Source of the DNA: a virus
Direction: 5' to 3' (one strand)
Virus record (IMG/VR): IMGVR_UViG_3300042402_001091
Coordinates: 1 to 29,137 of that record
DNA length: 29,137 nt
Shown in pieces: positions 22,216-29,137 of this stretch (its first letter is position 1; each line of letters begins with the position of its first letter). A program made the position numbers and the translations under genes. The notes under the pieces are model-generated. The model was not told the origin of the DNA and made no database searches. It was given only the letters and a program-made list of their open reading frames with translations.

Positions 22216-25200
22216 TTAGATTTCTGGATAGTTATAGAAGAAATAAAAGTCCCAACCATTTCCAGTTCCAATAGTACCGAACGAAGGCGAGAAGTAAGTT
22301 GTTGCTCCTCCCGGCGTGTCGTAGTAGGTTGTAGAGATGTTACTTCCATTTCTATATAGGATTAACTGCACCCTGTTCGATGAAGTAACAGTAAACTTAA
22401 TCCTCACATAAGCATTAGGAGCAAATGGGGATTCCACTTGGATTGTGGAAGTTCCACTATAACTATAAGTGTTATTAGAGAACCAGTTTATGTTATCAAA
22501 ACTGATCTGCCATTCATAGGTTACCGAGGCCGTGAAAGGAGCAGTGTTAACCTGTGTCCTAATTCTAACCGGTTGGTTACGGTTAGCACAAGGTTCTGAG
22601 GTGTAGTTACAAGCCACTATAGAAGAGGATGTTCCGCCAATCACATAATGTGCATTAGCTCCATCTGAAATCCATCCGGTAGAACCTGTAACGAATCCAG
22701 TACCTCCTGTGAATCCTACCGGATCTGGTACAGCAGAACTTCCGCTTGGATCGTAGTAGAAAGCATTAGAAGAAACAAAAGTTGATTCGTCTTGGTACAT
22801 GGTGAATATTCCATCCGAACCAGTAACTCCAGATACGCAGCAAGCTGCTACTTTACTATTTGCTAAGGATCTTACCCCATTGAACGTAAGGTTATCACAA
22901 CCACAAGCTGAACAGTTAACCGCTTGAGTAACTGTGTGTCCATCCGTACCAACCTGAAGTGTTCCTCCAGTTGTTCCGTAGTAGAAGTTAGGTGTTAATG
23001 AGGTTCCGATGTTATCGGAGTACAAATTAGACGAAGCTGTGAATGTAGCAGAATCCCCGTAGATTGTAGTGGCTCTAGTTGTTGCACAGCAAGATCCACA
23101 TCCAGTAGTAGATACTGCTACAGTGTAAGGATAAAGTCCACCAATACTACAGTCACAAGCTGAAGTTAAAGTGGTTCCAACTAATGATCCAAAGTTACCA
23201 ACCTGATAAACTGTAGTGCCATCTGAGTAGAAACCAGCGTTAGCGTAGATACTACCTGTTCCGTTGGCGTAAAATACAGTGGCCGAACCTAAAGTTGGTG
23301 TGGTCGTGAAAAGTCTATATTCGTTTGGATCTGTACAACAAGCGGCTTGACAAGCTCCAGTTGGTCCATAACAAAGCTTAGGAAACTGATAATATGTGGT
23401 TCCAGAATTAGTTATGCTGTCTAAGTTAACCCCGATAGCCCCGAGCTTAATCAACTTAACCTTAACATTCTGTTTTTGTCCGAGGATAAAATCTTTGACC
23501 TCGATAGGTTGCCACCAACTATCTCTAATAAAGATAAAGTCATTAAACAGAAGTTCGCTGACATCTTTAGAATCTAAAGCAAATGTGGCTTCCATTACTC
23601 TAGAGTAAGGATCATAGGTGTTATCAAACCATTTTTCCCAGTAGTTACTGTAAGCTGTATTTGGGGTACGCCCATCGAAACTTGGACCAGCTAAAAGACC
23701 TCCGGCTGATGTTCCACCTTCTGTCCAGAATTGTGGAGGATTAGTCCAGCTAATATCCATTGCATTCGAATCATATGGATAACGATCGAATGATGAAAAG
23801 GCTGGATATTTAGTTTGCAAGAAAGAAAGACCTCCACTAGCTCCTAAAGTCCAAGGGAATGGACTAACATACCAAGAATATGGTGCATCCTGAAGTCCGT
23901 TATAGAATCCAATTCGGGGTTTAACCTGAATAGGTTGTCTTTGTGTCTCTGTGTCCTTAGCAAAATGAGGAACCAAGAAAGTATCTGCAAGACCAATTGG
24001 TGCTAGTGGTAGTGGTGCGAATAGTGATTTAATTTCTCTTTCACCTGTAATAATTTCGATATTGGAATCATTATTTAGCTGACCAAATGTTTGTTTGTAT
24101 TGCTGTTGATAACTGAAGTTGTAGATGTCTGCCTCTTCTGAATCTTTATATATAACTCGACGCGGTTGGGTAGCAAACAGTGGTTTAATGCTGATGGATT
24201 GGTTTTGATTTAGTTTATCCGTCCAGTCTAACTGACGTCCGCTTTTAACCCAATCTACCCATGGAGTTATTTTAAATTTATTAGGCACGTTTTTATCTGG
24301 CACCCACATCAATTTAAATCTATCGTTAACAGCCTTAATGAAATCTATTTGTTTATATTGGGCTGGTAGAATACCTGCAGGAACAATAACTAATGGTCCT
24401 GTAACTGTTAAGTAACCGCTGGCGATAGTTAACCCTTGGAAGTAGGTTGAAGTAGGAGATAGGGTAAAGACCATCCTTTGCCCTTCTAGACCAAAGAAAT
24501 TGAATTCAATATAATTAGCTTCTACCCCTCCGATAACCGATTTAACCGGTCCACTAGTAAAAGTTGCGCTACCGCTATTAAATGTAACATAAGCAGTTTG
24601 AGTTGCAATACTGTAATCTATTTGTCCATCGACGTCCGCCACCCAAGCAGTGACTGACATGTAACCAACAAACCAGTTAAAAATGTAATCGAACGTTTTT
24701 ATAAAATCCGCATTCAGGTACAATCTAAACGTGTATGTTCCGGTGTAAGGAATCATATAGGTACCATTGTTAAGGTTAACCGCATTAGCCGTGTCTGTCA
24801 CTACCGTTGACAAAACAAGTTTAGTGGGACTTACCGTTTCTAATCCCACAATCGGAATTCTTTGCCCTTGTCTAAAGTTTACGTTGGCAGTAACTTTAGC
24901 ATTTAGCAACGGCGAACTCACATTGGTCGAGATCATGTACAGGTTCTTAAACCAAGATCCCTCTAAGAAATCCGATTCGTAACTGAATCCTGCTTCTGAA
25001 AATATAGCATCCCAAATCACCTTTAACCTAATAGCCGGTTGAAATTGGTCTAGGTTTAACGGGTTAAAAACGTTAGTAAATCCTCGTTTAGATGTGGTGC
25101 CATTATAAACACTTAGCGTGTTCTGAAGTGGCTGGCCTTCTGACGGACCAGAAGTTCCATAGGTGTAACCCCATTCGGCCAGCGGGTAAACAATGTCACC

Positions 25201-25704
25201 GTTAAATAAACCTCCCGGGTTCCAAGAGTTGCTAAGGTTGTTGTAGTTTAGCGGGTGTCCGAGATAACTAAGGTTTAACTGCGAGAGATTATTAGGACCA
25301 ACCACAGAACCAAACGTACTGGTCTCGCCAAAGAAGCCAATCTCGTACTCAATCTTGCCCGTAGCAGCGTTAAGTATGATCCCGTTAAGCCTAATGTTAC
25401 CCGAGGCAAAATAAGCTCCGTTAACGTTGATGTAAGCTAAAGCTTTTTTAGTGGCATCGTAGTCAGTAGAGTTAACATTAAAAGCTGCTTTAAAAAACTT
25501 ACCGTTAATAGCGGTCTGTGGAACTTTAAAGTTCTGGGAGTAACTAGACGTGGTGGCAGTTGGTTCCTCGATGCTCTGCACACTAAGCGAGATCTTGATG
25601 GGTTCATAATCATATTGGTCTATCTCGATGTAATTCTGATAGTCTGCTGTGGCTCCCGGAAAAAGATCGCCTTGATATTGAGCAAAGAGTTGTACGTACT
25701 GCAT
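22216..25704 (-). CDS. large tail-tip / baseplate-like protein with Cys-rich repeats
   Basis: This 1162-aa protein opens MQYVQLFAQYQGDLFPGATA and for about 780 residues has the Tyr/Asn/Phe-rich, beta-type sequence of Bacteroidota siphophage tail-tip proteins. The C-terminal third holds three Cys-rich repeats of about 75-95 residues, each starting with a CC pair, continuing with a strand-loop-strand core such as YGDSATFTASSNLYSDNIGT, and closing on a final Cys; after them comes a beta-sandwich-like domain (about 1050-1162) with NTAPFTASVTYEWQISFDNI. It starts in a TAATG overlap with the 471-aa gene and is followed by the tape measure. A role in the tail tip and host contact is inferred from position. 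The Cys-rich part could bind the receptor or be disulfide-stabilised. Confidence 0.75.
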   Translation of the reverse strand: MQYVQLFAQYQGDLFPGATADYQNYIEIDQYDYEPIKISLSVQSIEEPTATTSSYSQNFKVPQTAINGKFFKAAFNVNSTDYDATKKALAYINVNGAYFASGNIRLNGIILNAATGKIEYEIGFFGETSTFGSVVGPNNLSQLNLSYLGHPLNYNNLSNSWNPGGLFNGDIVYPLAEWGYTYGTSGPSEGQPLQNTLSVYNGTTSKRGFTNVFNPLNLDQFQPAIRLKVIWDAIFSEAGFSYESDFLEGSWFKNLYMISTNVSSPLLNAKVTANVNFRQGQRIPIVGLETVSPTKLVLSTVVTDTANAVNLNNGTYMIPYTGTYTFRLYLNADFIKTFDYIFNWFVGYMSVTAWVADVDGQIDYSIATQTAYVTFNSGSATFTSGPVKSVIGGVEANYIEFNFFGLEGQRMVFTLSPTSTYFQGLTIASGYLTVTGPLVIVPAGILPAQYKQIDFIKAVNDRFKLMWVPDKNVPNKFKITPWVDWVKSGRQLDWTDKLNQNQSISIKPLFATQPRRVIYKDSEEADIYNFSYQQQYKQTFGQLNNDSNIEIITGEREIKSLFAPLPLAPIGLADTFLVPHFAKDTETQRQPIQVKPRIGFYNGLQDAPYSWYVSPFPWTLGASGGLSFLQTKYPAFSSFDRYPYDSNAMDISWTNPPQFWTEGGTSAGGLLAGPSFDGRTPNTAYSNYWEKWFDNTYDPYSRVMEATFALDSKDVSELLFNDFIFIRDSWWQPIEVKDFILGQKQNVKVKLIKLGAIGVNLDSITNSGTTYYQFPKLCYGPTGACQAACCTDPNEYRLFTTTPTLGSATVFYANGTGSIYANAGFYSDGTTVYQVGNFGSLVGTTLTSACDCSIGGLYPYTVAVSTTGCGSCCATTRATTIYGDSATFTASSNLYSDNIGTSLTPNFYYGTTGGTLQVGTDGHTVTQAVNCSACGCDNLTFNGVRSLANSKVAACCVSGVTGSDGIFTMYQDESTFVSSNAFYYDPSGSSAVPDPVGFTGGTGFVTGSTGWISDGANAHYVIGGTSSSIVACNYTSEPCANRNQPVRIRTQVNTAPFTASVTYEWQISFDNINWFSNNTYSYSGTSTIQVESPFAPNAYVRIKFTVTSSNRVQLILYRNGSNISTTYYDTPGGATTYFSPSFGTIGTGNGWDFYFFYNYPEI
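22600..23370 (-). repeat. three Cys-rich protein repeats in the tail-tip gene
   Basis: Repeat starts: CQAACC, GCGSCC and VAACC in the protein, each followed by a central segment with Tyr, Asp and a phrase like ATFxASSNLYxD or STFVSSNAFYYD, then VxQxxxxxC or VACN. The DNA copies are diverged, so the repeats are old. Confidence 0.75.
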
Positions 25705-27119
25705 TATAGATTTTGTTTTTGCTGTGTCTTAGTGATTGTGCAATCAATTGTTACTTGTACCAATTTAGTTTGTTTAACAAGTTTATATGTGTATTCTAGA
25801 TTGGTTACAGACAACGTGTAAGGAGTTGGATTATCCCCAATGTAAGCCCACACTGAAGGGGATTCGGGAATAGCTCCAAGGAAATCCACATACTCCTGAG
25901 TTAACCAGTTGGTCTGGATACTGAAATTGCTGGTTACCACCTTATTGAAAGATTTGCTACCTCCTAAGATCCAGTTACCAGTTTGGTCTGCTGAACCGTC
26001 CATGGCAACAGGATAAGTCCCGGTCCAGTTAAGGGTAGCCGTACCATAAACTTCTTCTGCGGAAGTTGTGGTCTTCTCATAGAACATATCGAAGTTGTAA
26101 TAGTCCCTGCCTCCTAGGTCATTTAACCAGCTTAACCTAACAACCGGGTAAAGGTCTTGGCACTGGGTGTCGAGGGTAAACCTAACCGTCTCCGAAGCCA
26201 CTACACCTAGGTTAGAGGTACCGGTGGCACTAGCCTTAACGTACGCCTTTACATCGTAGTAAGCAGCTGTGGGATAATCCTCGACAACTGCTAGATCTTT
26301 AGGTCCGCAAGCAACGGTTAGCAAGTCGTACTGAATGTTCTCGGTAGCCGACACATATAGGTTGGTTGCCTGAGGTCCACCGCCTGCACCTGTATTGTTG
26401 TAAAGGAACAGGGTGTCCAATAGTGTGCCAGCCGAGTTATAGATGGCAGCAGATACTAGTTGCACTACTGACTGGGCAGAGGTTGCCGCATCATCATACC
26501 AGTTTAGGAAACTTAGAGTGTGATGATCTATATCGGTAACCGTGATGCTGTTGCTGTCTCTCTTTAGGAACTTACCTAATCCACCAGCTGATGTTGGTCT
26601 CATAAGATAAGGGGAAAAATACCCATAAGGACCAGTTGCTGCCATGTTGTTAACACTGTTCTGATAAGGTAGTGCAGCCGGAATTACTCTGACTGGTTTG
26701 TCAAAGTTGTAAGCCCAAAGAAAGTAAGCAGGATCTCCGGTTACTCCAAAACCATTAAATGTGGTAATGGCTCCTCCAGATGGTCCAGAGTACTGTTCCC
26801 CAACTTTCAGAAACACAGAGGCTGCAATGCCATCCGAATTTCGATAATCTAAACTCCAACCCTCTTCCGCAGAGTAGTTGGTTAGATCTAGATAGGGTTG
26901 CACTATACTACTAACATCCACCATACAAACTCCAGAAGGATTTGGTTTCTGCAGAAGCCTATAAGTGGAAGCAGTTGCTCCAGTGGCAGCATTAATATAA
27001 ACATCAACCACGTAGTTGAAGTCAGTCTGTGTGTTCTGGTTGGACAGAAAACTCCAAACAACCGGATTGTATCCTGGCGACCAGATCTTTGGTTTGTAAT
27101 ATACGTTTGTGATTGGCAT
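25704..27119 (-). CDS. tail structural protein, distal-tail-like
   Basis: This 471-aa protein begins MPITNVYYKPKIWSPGYNPV, and the early part reads NPVVWSFLSNQNTQTDFNYV, with LLQKPNPSGVCMVDVSSIVQ further on; this resembles conserved structural proteins found just before the largest tail-tip gene in Bacteroidota siphophages. It is beta-rich throughout and without hydrophobic membrane segments. It overlaps the chaperone gene upstream and the 1162-aa gene downstream by one base each (TAATG), giving a strict coupled trio. A distal-tail or tail-tip adaptor role is inferred from position. Confidence 0.7.
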   Translation of the reverse strand: MPITNVYYKPKIWSPGYNPVVWSFLSNQNTQTDFNYVVDVYINAATGATASTYRLLQKPNPSGVCMVDVSSIVQPYLDLTNYSAEEGWSLDYRNSDGIAASVFLKVGEQYSGPSGGAITTFNGFGVTGDPAYFLWAYNFDKPVRVIPAALPYQNSVNNMAATGPYGYFSPYLMRPTSAGGLGKFLKRDSNSITVTDIDHHTLSFLNWYDDAATSAQSVVQLVSAAIYNSAGTLLDTLFLYNNTGAGGGPQATNLYVSATENIQYDLLTVACGPKDLAVVEDYPTAAYYDVKAYVKASATGTSNLGVVASETVRFTLDTQCQDLYPVVRLSWLNDLGGRDYYNFDMFYEKTTTSAEEVYGTATLNWTGTYPVAMDGSADQTGNWILGGSKSFNKVVTSNFSIQTNWLTQEYVDFLGAIPESPSVWAYIGDNPTPYTLSVTNLEYTYKLVKQTKLVQVTIDCTITKTQQKQNL

Positions 27120-27934
27120 TAGTTATCTTCTATATTTTTGTAATTCTTTTTTCTGCTCTGCAACCTCTTTCCTAACTTTATCAACTTTCCACGCAAGCCA
27201 ATTAAAAGCCGCCCGAATCTGGAGATGTGACGCTTCTTCGATCTTGAGCGGGTCTTCTCCTGCGAGCGTGATAAGAGTGCTAAACCATCCTCTTGCAGCT
27301 TTGTTAGGATCGGTTGTACCTTCTCTTTCATTTCTGGGGTTGTTGCCATCTCCTGAATCGTCTTGCTCAAAGAGTCCAGCGTAGCTCCTAAGGATCTGTT
27401 TCCTGAAAGCAAAAAAAAAGTTAAAGCCACTTTTGCTTTTGGTAACGAGAATTTTCTAAAGGCTTCTGCTCGATCTGCAAAGGTGTCTGAGTTGTAGTCT
27501 TCGATCTTGTATTTCTTACCTGACGAAGAGACGACAGGTCGATATAGAACTGCCATTGCTTCGTGTAGTCTGTGTTCAACGTTAGCAGAACCTAAGATGA
27601 TATCAAGGTCTGCGAATTCACCAACCGTGATTTTGTCCATGTCGATTAACCCGTAAGTAACCCCGTCTACCTCTACGGTCGGGCTAAAGGTGGAATCCTC
27701 GATAGTGATGTTGGTGTTGATCTGATTCTGAACTGTGATCCATAGGGCTAACCAGTTATCGTAGCTTAACGATCTTAGTCTGTCTACTGGACAGCCAGAA
27801 AGTTCTGACACCACTTTAAACCCGGTTAACTGATCGCTCAAGGTTAACTCTAGTTGCATGTCATAGTAGTCCTGGATGGTTAGATCCCTTACCTCGTACT
27901 TGTCCTTTCCTATCTGGAATGTTGTTGGCTTCAT
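27119..27934 (-). CDS. tail assembly chaperone, zero-frame form
   Basis: This 271-aa product is placed between neck proteins and the tail-tip/tape-measure genes, where lambda G/GT-type chaperones occur. Residues 1-175 look well formed (FQIGKDKYEVRDLTIQDYYD, VDGVTYGLIDMDKITVGEFA, EHRLHEAMAVLYRPVV). After the T9 tract (27411-27419, in codons 172-175) the zero frame continues LLSGNRSLGATLDSLSKTIQ, which is plausible, but from about residue 220 becomes Arg/Lys/Ser-rich (SRSQEKTRSRSKKRHISRFG), as shadow frames often are. The -1 frame from the same tract stays open to 27123 and encodes a more convincing domain. The stop overlaps the next ATG (TAATG). Confidence 0.8.
   Translation of the reverse strand: MKPTTFQIGKDKYEVRDLTIQDYYDMQLELTLSDQLTGFKVVSELSGCPVDRLRSLSYDNWLALWITVQNQINTNITIEDSTFSPTVEVDGVTYGLIDMDKITVGEFADLDIILGSANVEHRLHEAMAVLYRPVVSSSGKKYKIEDYNSDTFADRAEAFRKFSLPKAKVALTFFLLSGNRSLGATLDSLSKTIQEMATTPEMKEKVQPILTKLQEDGLALLSRSQEKTRSRSKKRHISRFGRLLIGLRGKLIKLGKRLQSRKKNYKNIEDN
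27123..27410 (-). CDS. -1 frame extension of the tail chaperone (GT-like C-terminus)
   Basis: Slipping back one base at the T9 tract lets translation continue for 95 codons from GCT (27410) to TAA (27125-27123), for a total of about 270 aa. The segment reads AFRKQILRSYAGLFEQDD, an acidic linker, then RGWFSTLITLAGEDPLKIEE and AFNWLAWKVDKVRKEVAEQK. A Trp-containing helix, a LAGED turn and a terminal charged helix with a W-x-A-x-K-x-D-K pattern fit the C-termini of tail chaperone T-type domains as I remember them. The -1 frame is closed by TAG 14 codons before the tract and has no ATG before this domain, so it can only be reached by frameshifting (or the true sequence differs by one T). Confidence 0.72.
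   Translation of the reverse strand, partial: AFRKQILRSYAGLFEQDDSGDGNNPRNEREGTTDPNKAARGWFSTLITLAGEDPLKIEEASHLQIRAAFNWLAWKVDKVRKEVAEQKKELQKYRR
27411..27419 (-). promoter_or_regulatory. T9 slippery tract with U-UUU-UUG heptamer
   Basis: Minus-strand codons here read ACT TTT TTT TTG CTT. The end of the tract is a canonical X-XXY-YYZ heptamer with all U and a final G, which permits simultaneous -1 slippage of both tRNAs. It lies exactly where the reading switches to the well-formed -1 domain. A nine-base homopolymer is also a typical place for sequencing or assembly indels. Confidence 0.7.
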
Positions 27935-27940
27935 ATTGTG

Positions 27941-28315
27941 TTATTTAAAAGCTTCTTCTATTGCTGCTTCTGTTTGTCTAGCAAGTTCATCTTCTAGCAT
28001 CTTTTGTATCTGTACGTCGTCACTGGAATAGATGCTGCTCCAGTTCTGAGCTTGTATTCCCCCTTGGCCTTTTACGTAACCTCGGTAACTATCTAACTCT
28101 GCAGGTTGACCATAGTTCCCATTATAGTAAGGTCCCGTTCCATAATTAGTAAAAACACCGTAGTCGTCGTAGACCAAATAGACCTGTTCGTTATCGACTA
28201 CAACTCTCAATGACTTCTTTAGCTTACCGGTCTTAACCGGCATCTGTAGGAGTACTCTGGTTTCTATAACCTGAGCAACCTCTCTAAGCACGTTACTAAA
28301 GTCAAACTCTGCCAT
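27941..28315 (-). CDS. HK97 gp10-like neck / tail-completion protein
   Basis: This 124-aa protein shows the HK97 gp10-like pattern: an N-terminal helix (FSNVLREVAQVIETRVLLQM), PVKTGKLKKSLRVVVD with the hallmark P-V-K-T-G-x-L-x-x-S, then strands (VYLVYDDYGVFTNYGTGPYY) containing the Y-G-x-F-x-x-x-G-T pattern, and a C-terminal helix (LARQTEAAIEEAFK). Such proteins sit at the head-tail joint or help to complete the tail end. It overlaps the upstream gene in a TAATG and ends 6 bp before the chaperone gene. Confidence 0.85.
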   Translation of the reverse strand: MAEFDFSNVLREVAQVIETRVLLQMPVKTGKLKKSLRVVVDNEQVYLVYDDYGVFTNYGTGPYYNGNYGQPAELDSYRGYVKGQGGIQAQNWSSIYSSDDVQIQKMLEDELARQTEAAIEEAFK

Positions 28316-28794
28316 TATTCAAACGCTGCCTCACATAGATTTAATGGTGACTTAACAATCACCGTGATTTCCGCCGCCCATCCAGTTAGGTTGTTATTAA
28401 ACCTTTCCACGAATGGAGTGGTTGGGATAGGTGTGTTTACCACCAATTGAACTGTGTCCCAAGCTGTTAGGTAGATCCTCGAGATTAGATCCTGTAGGAT
28501 GTCGTGACAATCGCTTAACCTGTTAACCTCTAACGGCTCTTGGTTCTTGGAGATGTCCATGACAAGCAGCGAGAATCTAAATGTGGTCTTACCTCCGCCA
28601 TCGATCTCGCCCGATCTGTGCACGAGGAAAACTAATGGGTATTGGGTTGGCGTAGCCAGATTGGTTTGCACATCGATGTCTGAGATCATTCCTGATCCAA
28701 ACTGATGCACGGCCATGTGACTCATAGCTAACGTCTCGAAGTAGTTAACCACGTCCTTATAAGTTCTGATCGGTCCTGAATTTGCTAATGGCAT
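28315..28794 (-). CDS. tail terminator-like protein
   Basis: This 159-aa protein has a start helix (TYKDVVNYFETLAMSHMAVH), then strands (QYPLVFLVHRSGEIDGGGKT and FRFSLLVMDISKNQ), a helix with RLSDCHDILQDLISRIYL, and a final strand GWAAEITVIVKSPL, an alpha/beta layout like lambda gpU-type tail terminators. These cap the tail tube and contact the neck. Position between the membrane-protein gene and the gp10-like gene agrees. It starts and ends in one-base overlaps (TAATG) with its neighbours. Confidence 0.6.
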   Translation of the reverse strand: MPLANSGPIRTYKDVVNYFETLAMSHMAVHQFGSGMISDIDVQTNLATPTQYPLVFLVHRSGEIDGGGKTTFRFSLLVMDISKNQEPLEVNRLSDCHDILQDLISRIYLTAWDTVQLVVNTPIPTTPFVERFNNNLTGWAAEITVIVKSPLNLCEAAFE

Positions 28795-29021
28795 TATTGT
28801 TTGGTTTTATTAAATATTTTCTCTATCACAGTTAACCCTAAGCCTCCTCCGACTAGGAGAAGTAACCCATCAAAAATAAACTCCGGTACCATGTGGTTAA
28901 CCGAGTTAACCGTGCTAACCCAGGCTAGTAGGATAACGTTCACCAGCGTAAACAAAGCTGCAAACCTTTTTGAGGATGCCTCGTTGTTGCTGGAGATGAG
29001 TTCTTTTAGGAATTGTTTCAT
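28794..29021 (-). CDS. small two-helix membrane protein, holin candidate
   Basis: This 75-aa protein has a charged N-terminus (MKQFLKELISSNNEASSKRF), membrane segments at about 21-37 (ALFTLVNVILLAWV) and 47-67 (EFIFDGLLLLVGGGLGLTVI), and a short basic tail. Two segments with N- and C-termini on the same side match class II holins. It is the first gene after terL on the circular map (29 bp after the terminase stop), preceded by CATATTTAA 4 bases before the ATG. Its N-terminal motif SSKRFAAL recalls small proteins found with Bacteroidota phage structural genes. No endolysin is adjacent. Confidence 0.6.
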   Translation of the reverse strand: MKQFLKELISSNNEASSKRFAALFTLVNVILLAWVSTVNSVNHMVPEFIFDGLLLLVGGGLGLTVIEKIFNKTKQ

Positions 29022-29025
29022 GTTG

Positions 29026-29034
29026 TTAAATATG
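29026..29034 (-). promoter_or_regulatory. CATATTTAA motif upstream of the first late gene
   Basis: On the minus strand CTAATCATATTTAACAACATG, written here as its parts CTAAT, CATATTTAA and CAAC before the ATG at 29021. It is in the only gap between the terminase gene and the structural block, a natural start of a late transcript. Confidence 0.45.
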
Positions 29035-29050
29035 ATTAGTCGTCTAGTTG

Positions 29051-29137
29051 CCGAGATTAATCACGGCTAAGATCCGGATTACTAAACATCGATCCTGAGT
29101 AAACTGCGTAAGTGCCTCGTGACTTCTTCTTGGTTAG
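29051..29137. repeat. right copy of the 87-bp terminal direct repeat
   Basis: Identical to bases 1-87. It begins at the CCGAGATTAATC that contains the stop region of the terminase gene. Removing one copy gives a circular 29,050-bp map on which every gene is intact. Confidence 0.95.

Overview
This window appears to be the complete genome of a tailed phage (Caudoviricetes, siphovirus-like). The first 87 bases recur exactly at the end (1-87 = 29051-29137), so the molecule closes into a circular map of 29,050 bp, and the terminase large-subunit gene runs across that join into the next gene without disruption. Every convincing gene is on the minus strand, so transcription runs from high to low coordinates around the circle. 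The host is probably a member of the Bacteroidota. Start codons are preceded by A/T-rich leaders (for example before 17062, 16105, 7508 and 2619) with no Shine-Dalgarno sequence, one promoter matches the Bacteroidota TAnnTTTG box, and the structural proteins resemble those of Flavobacterium-type and uncultured Bacteroidota phages. TAA, TAG and TGA all serve as stops, so there is no sign of recoding. The host assignment is an inference.

In transcription order from 29021 downwards: a small membrane protein; neck or tail-completion proteins (28794, 28315); a tail assembly chaperone (27934) with a U9 slippery site and a second, clearly protein-like C-terminus in the -1 frame; two large tail-tip proteins (471 and 1162 aa, the second with three Cys-rich repeats); the 958-aa tape measure; then head genes (XkdF-like prohead protease, scaffold-like protein, major capsid protein); the tail tube; a 194-aa structural protein; a 1977-aa modular collagen-like tail fibre; a 73-aa protein; and the portal and head-tail connector. 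Rho-independent terminators follow the capsid gene, the tail-tube gene and the last gene before position 5970.

The remaining 6 kb, still on the minus strand, holds three HNH-family proteins in progressive stages of active-site loss, a DUF1376-like and a winged-helix-like protein that probably belong to replication, a sigma-70/ECF-like protein, small unknown proteins including a strongly overlapping pair (2302-2619 and 2214-2480), and the small and large terminase subunits.

The signals most worth following are: the likely programmed -1 frameshift in the chaperone gene; the motif CATATTTAA, found five times just upstream of late genes and possibly read with the phage's own sigma-like protein; the out-of-frame gene overlap; and the unusual gene order (tail genes before head genes, portal far from terminase). 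I could not recognise an endolysin, integrase, DNA polymerase, helicase, tRNA or CRISPR array.
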